Shown in pieces: positions 7,898 to 16,429 of a DNA stretch of 64,000 nucleotides. Every line of letters begins with the position of its first letter. Positions within the stretch are counted from its first letter, which is position 1. Origin of the DNA: Streptomyces roseoverticillatus (lineage in GTDB: Bacteria > Actinomycetota > Actinomycetes > Streptomycetales > Streptomycetaceae). Below the pieces are notes generated by a model. The model did not search any database and was not told the DNA's origin. It saw only the letters and a program-made list of their open reading frames with translations. The stretch spans positions 496,001 through 560,000 of the forward strand of contig NZ_JOFL01000006.1 of assembly GCF_000719265.1 (NCBI RefSeq). Reading direction: 5' to 3'. The position numbers and the translations under genes were made by a program.

Positions 7898-9633
7898 CCG
7901 TGCGTGTGGCCGACTACGTCGCCTCCTACCTGTACGGCCTGGGTGTCCGTACGTGCTACAGCCTCTCCGGCACCGGTTCGATCCACCTCGACCAGGCCTT
8001 CGCCGTGCACGCCGACCTGGTGAACGTCTGCGCCCGGCACGAGACGGCGGCCACGCTGATGGCGACCGGTGCCGCCAAGCTCGACGGCAATCTGGGGGTG
8101 GCGCTGGTCACCAGCGGCCCCGGTGCGGTGAACGCGCTCGCGGGGCTGGTCGACGCCTACGCCGACGGGGTACCGGTCCTGGTGATCTCCGGCCAGGTCG
8201 AGACCCGGCACATCGACCCGGGGGCCCGGTCGTTCGGCGTGCAGGGCTTCGGCGTGGTGGGCAGCGCCCGGAGCCTGACCAAGTACGCGGCGCTGGTGGA
8301 GCGGCCCGCCGACATCAAGATGCACCTGGACCGGGCGGTCCGGGAGGCGCTCTCCGGGCGGCCGGGCCCGGTGTGGCTGGACATCCCGCTCGACGTGCAG
8401 GCGGCCGAGATCGACCCGGCGGCCCTGCGCGGGGCGCCTTCCGCCACCGCCGGACCGAGGGGCGCGGGCGCCCGGCAGGCCGCCCGGCAGATCATGGCCA
8501 TGCTGCGTGCCGCCGACCGGCCGCTGGTCGTCGCCGGCCAGGGCATCCGGCAGGGCGCGGCCGAGGAGCAGTTCCGGACGCTCGTCGAGCGGCTGCGGCT
8601 TCCGGTCGTCGCCTCCCGGCTGGGCAATGACCTGCTGCCGTACGACTCGCCGCTCTGGTTCGGCCAGGGCGGTATCCGCGGGCGGCTCTACCCGGGCCTG
8701 ATCATGGCTCAGGCGGATCTGGTCATCAGCCTGGGGTCGAGCCTGTCGATCGGCTTCGTCGGCGAGGACGCCGACGGCTTCGACCCGGAGGCGACCGTCG
8801 TCGTGGTGGACATCGACTCCTCCCAGCTGAAGAAGAAGGGAGTGCGCATCGACTTCCCGGTCTGCATGGACGTCCGGGACCTGCTCGACGCACTGCTCCT
8901 GGAGTCGGCGGAGACGGCGGGGCCGGTCACGAGCGAGAGCTGGCCGGCCGCTTGCGCCGCGCTGAAGGCGGCGCACCCCACGATCGCCGGCGGCGAGCCG
9001 CGGGAGCCCCTCAACTCGTACCGCTTCGTCGAGCGGCTGGACGCGCACACCGGCCCCGGCCACGTCTTCGTGGTCGACACCGGGAGCGCCTACTACGTGT
9101 CCGGACAGACCCTGGAGTTCTCGGCCTCGCAGCGGGAGATCACCTCGGCCGCGTTCCTCAACATGGGGGCCGCCGTGCCCATGGCCGTGGGCGCGGCCTT
9201 CACCAGGCCCGACGCTCAGGTGCTGGTCCTCGTGGGTGACGGGGCCATCGAGCTCAACATCCAGGAGCTGGCGACCATCAGCCAGTACGGCCTGGATATC
9301 AAGGTGTTCGTGCTGAACAACGGCGGGTACGCCTCCATCCGGGAGTCCCAGGAAGCCCTGTGCCCAGGCCCCGCCATCGAGGAGCCGGAACCGCTGAACT
9401 TCCGCGACGTGGCGAAGGCGTTCGGCCTGCCGTACCGCAAGCTGGAGCGGGCCGCCACGCTCGACGACGACCTCGCAGGGCTGCTCGCGCACCGGGGCCC
9501 CGAGCTCATCGAGGTGATGTGCGACCCGGAGCAGCAGCTCCTGCGCCCGCTGCGGGCGGACGGCGGCCTCCGCGCCCACGACGGTGCCTCGATCGTGCGG
9601 CCGGTGCCGGTGGGGGAGCTGAACCATGCGTGA
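7894..9633 (+). CDS. Acetolactate synthase-like TPP enzyme
   Basis: 579 residues, full length for the acetolactate synthase large-subunit family. The ATG overlaps the previous stop (ATGA), with GGGTGGGGGAG upstream; an in-frame GTG at 7885 is less likely. The catalytic Glu lies in CARHETAATLMA, and the TPP motif runs from GDGAIELNIQEL to VFVLNN. No regulatory small subunit is nearby and no other branched-chain amino acid genes are present, so housekeeping acetolactate synthesis is unlikely. At 579 residues it is much longer than a phosphonopyruvate decarboxylase (about 380). By analogy with phosphonothrixin formation it should supply or transfer the acetyl unit derived from pyruvate to the ketone of 3-hydroxy-2-oxopropylphosphonate, together with the split transketolase. 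Confidence 0.9.
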   Translation: MTVRVADYVASYLYGLGVRTCYSLSGTGSIHLDQAFAVHADLVNVCARHETAATLMATGAAKLDGNLGVALVTSGPGAVNALAGLVDAYADGVPVLVISGQVETRHIDPGARSFGVQGFGVVGSARSLTKYAALVERPADIKMHLDRAVREALSGRPGPVWLDIPLDVQAAEIDPAALRGAPSATAGPRGAGARQAARQIMAMLRAADRPLVVAGQGIRQGAAEEQFRTLVERLRLPVVASRLGNDLLPYDSPLWFGQGGIRGRLYPGLIMAQADLVISLGSSLSIGFVGEDADGFDPEATVVVVDIDSSQLKKKGVRIDFPVCMDVRDLLDALLLESAETAGPVTSESWPAACAALKAAHPTIAGGEPREPLNSYRFVERLDAHTGPGHVFVVDTGSAYYVSGQTLEFSASQREITSAAFLNMGAAVPMAVGAAFTRPDAQVLVLVGDGAIELNIQELATISQYGLDIKVFVLNNGGYASIRESQEALCPGPAIEEPEPLNFRDVAKAFGLPYRKLERAATLDDDLAGLLAHRGPELIEVMCDPEQQLLRPLRADGGLRAHDGASIVRPVPVGELNHA

Positions 9634-10930
9634 GTCGATGCCGGCCTCCTGGAACCAGCGGCACCGGCTGGGCCAGACGCTGGAGGACGCCGGGGTGGGC
9701 GTCTTCAACCCCCACCACAGCACCCTCCCGCTGGAACTCACCGGGCCCGTGGACCTGGACGCCATGAACCGTGCCTGGCACGCCCTCCAGCGGCGCCACC
9801 CGGTCCTGCTGAGCGGCTTCGACCTGGATGCCATGGTGTGGCACATCGGACTGGCCGAGCCGGCGGACATTCAGCGGACGGCCACCGCCGGGAGTGAGGA
9901 CGCCGATCTGGCGGCCCTGCGGTCGGCCTGTGCGGCCCCCTTCGACCTGGAGCGGGGCCCGGTGGCCCGGCTGCTGGTGACGGAGCGGGCGGACGGCCTG
10001 ACCTACCTCGCCCTGGTCACCGAGCACCTGGTCAGCGATGGCTGGTCGCTCAACGTCCTGATGCGCGACCTGTCGGCGCTGTACGCCGCCGAGCGCGGCG
10101 GCACCCTTCACGAGCTGCCGCCCGTACAGACGTCCTTCCCCGACTTCGTCCGGCAGCAGAACCGGATGGCGGCCTCCCCGGAGGGGCAGCGGGCCGTGGA
10201 CCGGCTGGCGGAAGCGCTGGCCGGGGTCGGGGCGATCCCGGCGATGCCGATCTCCGGCTTCACCGGGCGCTCGCCGGTCCGCTACGAGAACAAGGACGGG
10301 TTCAGCCGCCGGCTGCCGCTCGAACTGTGCCGGAGCCTGGGCACGGTGGCGAGGCCGCTGAGGATGACCGCCTTGAACCTCATGCACGCCGCGCTGCACC
10401 GCTCGCTGTTCACCCTGTCCGGCAGCGGGACGGTGGCCACCACGCTCTCGACCGCCAACCGGGAGCTGCCCGCTCTGCACCAGACCGTCGGCTGGCTGGC
10501 GAGCAAGGCCGTCCTGACCAGTGAGCCCGGCGGGCTGCCCGGGACGGCGGACTACCTGCGGCACTTCCGCCGCCGGATGCTGATCACCCTCGATGACGGT
10601 GACGTGCCCTGGCCGGTGCTGATCGACCGGATGGACCCGGCGGCCGTGGGACGGCAGTCCCGCGTCCCCTACGTCACCTTCAACGCCCGCCCCCTCGGCA
10701 TGCGCAAGACGGTGGGCACCGTCGGCATGCCAGGTGTGGAGAGCCGGCCGCTGCCGGTCGCCGTGGGATGGCACGACGCCTCGATCGCGACCTTCTGGGA
10801 CGAGGACGAGGACGGTGTGACGGCAACGATCAACTTCAAGACCGACTGGTACGCGCGAGCGGACGTCGAGGCCCTGTGGAACGGCATCGAGACGTCGCTG
10901 CGCGCCTGGGCCGCAGAAGCGGGCCACTGA
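9626..10930 (+). CDS. Free-standing NRPS condensation domain
   Basis: 434 residues, one complete condensation domain and nothing else. The HHxxxDG motif appears as EHLVSDG (133-139): the second, catalytic His (134) and the Asp-Gly are kept while the first His is Glu. Other family landmarks are ALQRRHPVLL near residue 55 and PFDLERGPVARLL near 105. The first His can vary in active domains. The gene overlaps the preceding one by 8 bases. It would condense the aminoacyl group on the free carrier protein (3444-3686) with an acceptor not tethered to an NRPS, plausibly an alcohol or amine on the phosphonate, giving an ester or amide. This architecture resembles other stand-alone C domains that make small-molecule conjugates. 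Confidence 0.88.
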   Translation: MRESMPASWNQRHRLGQTLEDAGVGVFNPHHSTLPLELTGPVDLDAMNRAWHALQRRHPVLLSGFDLDAMVWHIGLAEPADIQRTATAGSEDADLAALRSACAAPFDLERGPVARLLVTERADGLTYLALVTEHLVSDGWSLNVLMRDLSALYAAERGGTLHELPPVQTSFPDFVRQQNRMAASPEGQRAVDRLAEALAGVGAIPAMPISGFTGRSPVRYENKDGFSRRLPLELCRSLGTVARPLRMTALNLMHAALHRSLFTLSGSGTVATTLSTANRELPALHQTVGWLASKAVLTSEPGGLPGTADYLRHFRRRMLITLDDGDVPWPVLIDRMDPAAVGRQSRVPYVTFNARPLGMRKTVGTVGMPGVESRPLPVAVGWHDASIATFWDEDEDGVTATINFKTDWYARADVEALWNGIETSLRAWAAEAGH

Positions 10931-10965
10931 CCAGCGTGTTCCCTGTTTCCCGGAAAGGATCCCTC

Positions 10966-11874
10966 ATGCAGATTTCCACCATGCGCGACTCCACGCTGAT
11001 GACGGAGCGCGAGCGCGACTGGGCGCCGCTGACGGAGGAGCAGTTCGCGAGCTACGAGCAGAACGGCTACATCCACCTCAAGGGCGTCTTCGATCAGGAC
11101 GAGGTGGCCCGAGGTCTCGCGGTCATCGACGAGGTGGTCGCCAAGGGCGCCCCGACCATCGAGAACCACGCGAGCTTCACCGACCGCAGCCACACCGTCC
11201 GCGTCCGCGACGCGGTCAGCCGGACCGACGGGATGGACTACTTCCTCGACCACCCCAAGATGGTCGGGCCGCTGATGTCGCTGCTGAACGGAAGCGTCCA
11301 GATCCTGGGCACCGAGATATTCGTCCGGTCCCTCCAGGAGGAGGCCCTGGAGTACTGGCACACCGACGGCGGCGAGTACCTGCAGCGGGTGCAGCTGGCC
11401 CCGGGCAGCCCCGGCCTCCAGGTCAAGGCCCAGGTCTTCTTCACCGATGTCACCGAGCCCGGCAGCGGCAACTTCCTGCTGATCCCCGGCAGCCACCGCA
11501 AGCTGCCCACCAGCAACAACGCCCTGTGCTACATGGAGGAGCTGGACGAGCCGCTGCGCCGCGGGGTGCTGCCCGACGACGCCGTCGAGGTCAAGGCAGA
11601 GCCCGGCGACGTGCTCCTCTTCCCGTACTCGCTCTGGCACGCCGTGGCACCCAACACCAAGCGCGAGCGGAAGACGTTCATCCTCCGCTACGGCCAGCTG
11701 TGGCACCGGCCGCACGACTACCACACCCAGCCCCGCGAAGTCCTGGACCGCATGGCGCCCCGACTGCGGCGCATGTTCGGCGACTTCGGCGACGACGCAC
11801 ACCCCACCGACTACTACAAGCCGGTCGACCAGGGCGACGTCATGGCCGCCGGAGGCACCTATGCACAGCGCTGA
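10966..11874 (+). CDS. PhyH-family Fe(II)/2-oxoglutarate dioxygenase
   Basis: 302 residues. The start is chosen at the ATG seven bases after GGAAAGGA; the frame is open upstream but noncoding in character. The Fe(II) ligands are visible as the HxD pair in YWHTDGG (His132, Asp134) and the distal His in LWHAVAPN (His225), and an Arg follows in ILRYGQ for 2-oxoglutarate. This is the phytanoyl-CoA dioxygenase family, whose members hydroxylate or desaturate unactivated carbons, including in natural products. The gene lies between the condensation and adenylation genes and overlaps the latter by 14 bases. It may hydroxylate the carrier-bound amino acid or tailor the phosphonate; sequence alone does not decide between these. 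Confidence 0.9.
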   Translation: MQISTMRDSTLMTERERDWAPLTEEQFASYEQNGYIHLKGVFDQDEVARGLAVIDEVVAKGAPTIENHASFTDRSHTVRVRDAVSRTDGMDYFLDHPKMVGPLMSLLNGSVQILGTEIFVRSLQEEALEYWHTDGGEYLQRVQLAPGSPGLQVKAQVFFTDVTEPGSGNFLLIPGSHRKLPTSNNALCYMEELDEPLRRGVLPDDAVEVKAEPGDVLLFPYSLWHAVAPNTKRERKTFILRYGQLWHRPHDYHTQPREVLDRMAPRLRRMFGDFGDDAHPTDYYKPVDQGDVMAAGGTYAQR

Positions 11875-14356
11875 GCCACTGGCCGGAGCCCGCACCCTGA
11901 CCGACCTGTTCGCCGGGTCGGTCCGGCTGCGGCCACAGGCCCCGGCCCTCACCGAGAACGGCCGTGACACCACCTACGCGGAGCTCGACAGGGCCTCGGA
12001 CGACATCGCCGCGCTGCTCGCCGACGCCGGGGTGGGCCGTGGCGACCTGGTGGGCGTGCTCCTGGAGCGCTCCCACCGGATGCCCGGCTGGATCATCGGG
12101 ATCCTCAAGGCCGGCGCGGCCTACGTGCCGCTCGACCCGACGTACCCCCGCGAGCGGTTGCACTACATGGTCGCCGACGCCCGGGTGAAGATCCTGGTCG
12201 GCGACCCGGAGCAGGCGGCCCTCTGCGGCCTGGACGGAGTCCGGGTTATCGACCCCGGCACACCGGCCCCCGCGGCCACGCCCGTCGGCACACCGGACCC
12301 GCAGGACCCCGCGTACGTGATCTACACCTCGGGGTCCACGGGCCGGCCCAAGGGCTGTGTCGTCACCCACGCCAACGTGCTGGCGCTCCTCGACGCCATG
12401 CTGCCGCTCTTCGACTTCGGACCGCGGGACCGCTGGTCGCTCTTCCACTCCTTCAGCTTCGACTTCTCCGTATGGGAGCTGTGGGGGCCCCTGGCCACCG
12501 GCGGTACCGCCGTGGTGGTCCCCGCCGCCGCGGCCCGCGCGACCGAGGACTTCCTGCGGCTGCTCGGGGCCGAAGGCGTCACGGTGCTCAACCAGGTGCC
12601 CTCCGTCTTCCGGTTCCTGGCCCGGGAGTACGCCGACTCCGGCGCGCCCGGCCTCGCCCTGCGCTATGTGATCTTCGGCGGTGAGAACGTCGACCTGGAC
12701 GTCGTGAGGGCGTTCACGGAGGCCGCCGGGGAGCGGGCGCCGACGTTCGTGAACATGTACGGCGTCACGGAGACCACCGTGTTCACCACGGGCAGGACAC
12801 TCACCCCCGAGGACCTCGCCGGGTCCGTGCGCTCGCCCATCGGCGTGCCCCTGCCCCATCTGTCGGTCGAACTCCGCGACGACGCGCTGGAAGCGGTGGC
12901 CGACGGCGAGGTAGGCGAGATGTGGGTGGCCGGCACCGGAGTGACGGCCGGCTATCTGCACCGGCCCGACCTCACCGCCGACCGCTTCCGGACGTCCGGC
13001 GGCCGGCGCTGGTACCGCACCGGCGACCTCGCCCGCCGCCTGCCGGACGGCGCCCTGGAATACCTGGGCCGCAACGACCAGCAGGTCAAGATCCGCGGTC
13101 ATCGGGTCGAGCTCGCCGAGGTCGAGGAGGCGCTCCGGGCCGCCGCGGCCGTCCAGGACGCGGCCGCCGCCGTGACGCGCGACCCCGACGGCACCGCCAT
13201 GCTCGTGGCCCTGGTGGTCGCCGCGGACGGCGACGCCTTCAGCGTCGCCGCGCTGCGCCGCCACGCCCGCGCCACCGTGCCCGCCCAGCTGGTGCCCAAC
13301 CGCTTCGTGCGGGTCGACACCCTGCCGCTGACCCCGTCGGGCAAGCTGGACCGGCGCGCGGTCCAGGAGCTCGCCGACGCCACAAGCGCCCCGCGGCAGG
13401 CACCCGCCGGCCCGCGCACCCGGGTACTGGTCGTGGACCCCCTTCACGAGAGTGCCCTGGCGGAACTGCACCGCACCTACGACGTCCACGTCGAACTGCG
13501 CCCCTCCGCCGACCGCCTGCTGCGGCTGGTGGAGGACGCCGAGGTCATCGTGGTACGCAGCGGCGTGCGCATCGGCGCGGACGTCATCCGGGCGGCGCCC
13601 CGGCTGAAGGTCGTGGCCCGGGCGGGCTCCGGCGTCGACAACATCGACCTGGACGCCGCCGCGGCCGCCGGGGTGACGGTGTTCAACATCCCCGGCGTCT
13701 CCGCGCCCGCCGTCGCCGAACTGGCCCTGGGCCTCATGCTGTCGGCCGCCCGCCACATCGTGCTGGCCGACCGCCAGGTGCGGGCCGGGGTCTGGAACAA
13801 GGCCGCGCTCGCGGGTGCCGAACTCGGCGGGAAGACCCTGGGCCTGGTGGGCGTGGGCCGTATCGGTTCCCGCCTCGCCCGCCTCGCCCGGGGGCTGGAC
13901 ATGCGGGTCGTCGCCACCGTCGACCGGGACACCCCGCAGCGCCGCGCGGAGCTGGAGGACCAGGGCATCGAGCTGACCTCCCCGGAGCAACTGCTGGCCA
14001 CCGCCGACGTGGTGTGCCTGGCGGTTCCGCTCACCGACCGCACCCACCACCTCATCGACGACGAGGCGCTGCGGGCCATGAAGCGTTCGGCGCTGCTGGT
14101 CAACATCTCCCGGGGACCCGTGGTCGACGAGGAGGCCCTCTACCGGGCGCTCACCGACGGAGAGATCGCGGGCGCCGCACTCGACGTCGTGGCCGAGGAG
14201 GGCAACCCGGGCCGCCTCGCCGAGCTGGACAACGTCGTGATCACCCCGCACATCGGGGCGATGTCGGCGGACTCCCAGGAGCGGATCGGCCGGATTCTCC
14301 TCGACTCGCTGCGCGAGGCGCTCGCCGGACGGAAGGTCGCCACCGCATGCCGATGA
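11861..14356 (+). CDS. Fusion: NRPS adenylation domain + SerA-type D-2-hydroxyacid dehydrogenase
   Basis: 831 residues. Residues 1 to about 515 form an adenylation domain with YTSGSTGRPKG (from about 153), FSFDFSVWELWG, NMYGVTETT, YRTGDLARR and the catalytic Lys in PLTPSGKLDR. By hand alignment to GrsA, the specificity positions read D-F-W-N-I-G-M-V-F-K, one change from the threonine code (F for H at position 331). After a short Ala/Pro/Thr linker, residues from about 525 to 831 form a D-isomer-specific 2-hydroxyacid dehydrogenase: AGSGVDNIDLDAA, Rossmann GLVGVGRIGSRLA (about 661) and ITPHIGAMS with the catalytic His (about 797). I infer that the dehydrogenase reduces phosphonopyruvate to phosphonolactate while the adenylation domain loads the carrier protein. 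No stop or frameshift separates the halves. I know of no described fusion of this kind. Confidence 0.92.
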   Translation: MHSAEPLAGARTLTDLFAGSVRLRPQAPALTENGRDTTYAELDRASDDIAALLADAGVGRGDLVGVLLERSHRMPGWIIGILKAGAAYVPLDPTYPRERLHYMVADARVKILVGDPEQAALCGLDGVRVIDPGTPAPAATPVGTPDPQDPAYVIYTSGSTGRPKGCVVTHANVLALLDAMLPLFDFGPRDRWSLFHSFSFDFSVWELWGPLATGGTAVVVPAAAARATEDFLRLLGAEGVTVLNQVPSVFRFLAREYADSGAPGLALRYVIFGGENVDLDVVRAFTEAAGERAPTFVNMYGVTETTVFTTGRTLTPEDLAGSVRSPIGVPLPHLSVELRDDALEAVADGEVGEMWVAGTGVTAGYLHRPDLTADRFRTSGGRRWYRTGDLARRLPDGALEYLGRNDQQVKIRGHRVELAEVEEALRAAAAVQDAAAAVTRDPDGTAMLVALVVAADGDAFSVAALRRHARATVPAQLVPNRFVRVDTLPLTPSGKLDRRAVQELADATSAPRQAPAGPRTRVLVVDPLHESALAELHRTYDVHVELRPSADRLLRLVEDAEVIVVRSGVRIGADVIRAAPRLKVVARAGSGVDNIDLDAAAAAGVTVFNIPGVSAPAVAELALGLMLSAARHIVLADRQVRAGVWNKAALAGAELGGKTLGLVGVGRIGSRLARLARGLDMRVVATVDRDTPQRRAELEDQGIELTSPEQLLATADVVCLAVPLTDRTHHLIDDEALRAMKRSALLVNISRGPVVDEEALYRALTDGEIAGAALDVVAEEGNPGRLAELDNVVITPHIGAMSADSQERIGRILLDSLREALAGRKVATACR

Positions 14357-15348
14357 ACAGCGCCGTGCTCACCGAGTACGGGCGGATCGAATACCGCAGC
14401 GGCCCGGTGCCCACCCCCGAGGGGGAGGAGCTCCTGGTCCGCGTGCTCGCCACCGGCGTGTGCGGGTCGGACCTCGCCACCTACCGAGGCGCCCACCCGT
14501 ACAAGACCGCACCGGTGGTCCTCGGCCACGAGCTGTGCGGTGTCGTGGAGCGGGCGGCGGGCGGCTTCGCCGTCGGCGACCTGGTCTGCGCGGCGGCCTA
14601 CGCGCACTGCGAGAGCTGCGACCGGTGCGCCGAGGGGCTGACCAACCTCTGCCGGAACAAGCGGAATCTGTGCCACCAGGGATGGGAGGGCTCGTTCGCG
14701 GAATACCTGACGCTCCGGCCGAACATGGCCTTCGTCCTGCCCGCCGGGCTCGACCCGGAGCTCGGCGCCCTCGTCGAGCCGCTCTCCATCGGCCTGCACG
14801 CCATCCGGCTCGCCGGGCCGGCGGAGAAGCGCACGATGCGTGTCATCGGCTCCGGCAACATCGGGCTGGCCTGCCTGACAGCGGCCCGCCGGCTCGGCTT
14901 CGGCCGGATCACCTGCACCGATGTCGGACCGGAGAAGGGAGCCCGGGCCCTGGCGCTCGGCGCGGACGAGTACCTCTCCGCGCCCGGCGCCGGAACCACG
15001 GAGACGGACGTCGTCGTCGTGGCGTCGAGCCACCCGGGCGCGCTCGACGAGGCCGTCGGCGCCGTGCGCGCCGGCGGAACCGTGATCGTGGTCAGCTTCT
15101 TCGACGGCTCCGTGCCCCTGGCGGCCAATGCCGTCGTCGGCAGGGAAGTGACCGTCATCGGCTCCTCGCTGTCGACCGCCGAGGACTTCCGCACGGTGAT
15201 CTCCTGGCTCGCCGCCGGTGAGATCGACCCCCGGCCCATGGTCACGCACCGATTCGCCTTGGCCGACGCGGCGGCGGCCATGGCCTTGATGGCCGAGGGC
15301 AGGACCACCACAGGCAAGATCATCCTTACTCCGCGAGGTGACGCATGA
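14347..15348 (+). CDS. Zinc-dependent medium-chain alcohol dehydrogenase
   Basis: 333 residues. The ATG at 14347 has GGAAGG ten bases upstream; an in-frame ATG at 14353 overlaps the previous stop (ATGA) and is the alternative. Catalytic zinc ligands are GVCGSD, GHE in VLGHELCGVVE, and EPLS. The structural zinc lobe reads CESCDRCAEGLTNLC, and the Rossmann motif is GSGNIGLACL. The family includes sorbitol, threonine and butanediol dehydrogenases, which oxidise a secondary alcohol beside another hydroxyl. That suits oxidation of C2 of 2,3-dihydroxypropylphosphonate to 3-hydroxy-2-oxopropylphosphonate, a step described for phosphonothrixin. The next gene overlaps by 4 bases. The substrate assignment is inference. 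Confidence 0.88.
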   Translation: MPMNSAVLTEYGRIEYRSGPVPTPEGEELLVRVLATGVCGSDLATYRGAHPYKTAPVVLGHELCGVVERAAGGFAVGDLVCAAAYAHCESCDRCAEGLTNLCRNKRNLCHQGWEGSFAEYLTLRPNMAFVLPAGLDPELGALVEPLSIGLHAIRLAGPAEKRTMRVIGSGNIGLACLTAARRLGFGRITCTDVGPEKGARALALGADEYLSAPGAGTTETDVVVVASSHPGALDEAVGAVRAGGTVIVVSFFDGSVPLAANAVVGREVTVIGSSLSTAEDFRTVISWLAAGEIDPRPMVTHRFALADAAAAMALMAEGRTTTGKIILTPRGDA

Positions 15349-16424
15349 CCCTCCGCACCGGCATCGTGGGAGGCACCGGCTACGCGGGCGGCGAGCTCGC
15401 CCGGCTGCTGCTCAACCACCCGGCAGTCGCTTCCATCACGCCCACGGCCCGGGGCGGCGAGGAGTTCGACCGTGTCCACCCCAACCTGCTCGGCTGCGGG
15501 CTGAGCTTCGTGGCGGTGGACGAACTCCGGCGCCGGGCCGGCGATCTCGACGTGGTGTTCTTCTGCACCCCGTCCGGCGAAGCGATGCGCTCGGCGTCCT
15601 TCTTCCTGGACCACGGGGTGAAGGTCATCGACGTCAGCGCCGACTTCCGGTTCCGCGACCCGCAGCGGTACGCCGAGGTCTACGGCGCACCGCACGCTGC
15701 CCCGCAGCTGCTCGACGAGGCGGTCTACGGCGTGACCGAGCTCCACCGTGAGCACATCGCCCGCGCCCGCCTGGTGGCCAACCCCGGCTGCTACGCCATC
15801 ACCACCGTGCTCGGGCTGGCCCCCCTGCTCCGCAGCGGCCTCGTGGACCTGGACCTGCCCCTCCACCTCGCGGCCGTCAACGGCACCACCGGAGCCGGGA
15901 ACAAGCCCGTCACCGAGGTCATGCACGCCGAGGCGTTCGCCTCCATGCTGCCCTACAGCCTGGAGGGCCACCGCCACGCCCCGGAGCTGGAGACCCACCT
16001 CGCGCCGCTGGCCGGCCGGGAGCCGTGCGTCGACATGACCACGGCCCACGGCAACTTCGCCCGGGGCATCTACATCCAGGCGAGCCTGTCCGTGCGGCCC
16101 GAGAAGCGCGCGGGAACCGACCGGGCGGCACTGCTGGACCTCTACGAGCGCTACTACGCCGACGAGTTCTTCGTCCGCGTCAACACCGCGCCGAAGAAGG
16201 CCGGCCTCAACGCCAAGGAATACGGCGTGTACCCGAGCCTGACCGCCGTCACCGGTTCCAACTTCTGCCATATCGGCGTCGACTACGACGCGGCCCGGGG
16301 CTTCGTCAAGGTCATCGCCGTGACGGACAACCTCGTCAAGGGCGCGGCCGGATCGGCGATCCAGAACATGAACGTGATGGCCGGTCTGGACGAGCGGACC
16401 GGCCTGCACCACTACGGGCTGTGA
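15345..16424 (+). CDS. ArgC-like (N-acetyl-gamma-glutamyl-phosphate reductase family) acyl-phosphate reductase
   Basis: 359 residues. The N-terminal Rossmann motif GGTGYAGGELARLLLNHP is typical of ArgC. The catalytic Cys is in VANPGCYAIT and the catalytic His in LEGHRHAPELE, so the enzyme should be active. ArgC reduces an acyl phosphate to an aldehyde through a thioester. No argJ, argB or argD is nearby. Instead a phosphoglycerate-kinase-like gene follows directly, an acyl-phosphate maker. Together the pair would convert phosphonolactate to phosphonolactaldehyde, parallel to PGK/GAPDH in reverse glycolysis. The start overlaps the previous stop as ATGA. A relocated arginine gene is the alternative, but the context argues against it. 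Confidence 0.88.
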   Translation: MTLRTGIVGGTGYAGGELARLLLNHPAVASITPTARGGEEFDRVHPNLLGCGLSFVAVDELRRRAGDLDVVFFCTPSGEAMRSASFFLDHGVKVIDVSADFRFRDPQRYAEVYGAPHAAPQLLDEAVYGVTELHREHIARARLVANPGCYAITTVLGLAPLLRSGLVDLDLPLHLAAVNGTTGAGNKPVTEVMHAEAFASMLPYSLEGHRHAPELETHLAPLAGREPCVDMTTAHGNFARGIYIQASLSVRPEKRAGTDRAALLDLYERYYADEFFVRVNTAPKKAGLNAKEYGVYPSLTAVTGSNFCHIGVDYDAARGFVKVIAVTDNLVKGAAGSAIQNMNVMAGLDERTGLHHYGL

Positions 16425-16429
16425 AGACG

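Noticed and set aside
7894-9633. Reading this gene as phosphonopyruvate decarboxylase
   Set aside because: Its length (579 residues) and overall pattern fit acetolactate synthase; decarboxylases of phosphonate pathways are much shorter, and the neighbouring split transketolase fits the phosphonothrixin arrangement.
15345-16424. Arginine biosynthesis gene
   Set aside because: No other arg genes are present; it is embedded by 4-base overlaps in the phosphonate operon beside a matching acyl-phosphate-forming kinase.
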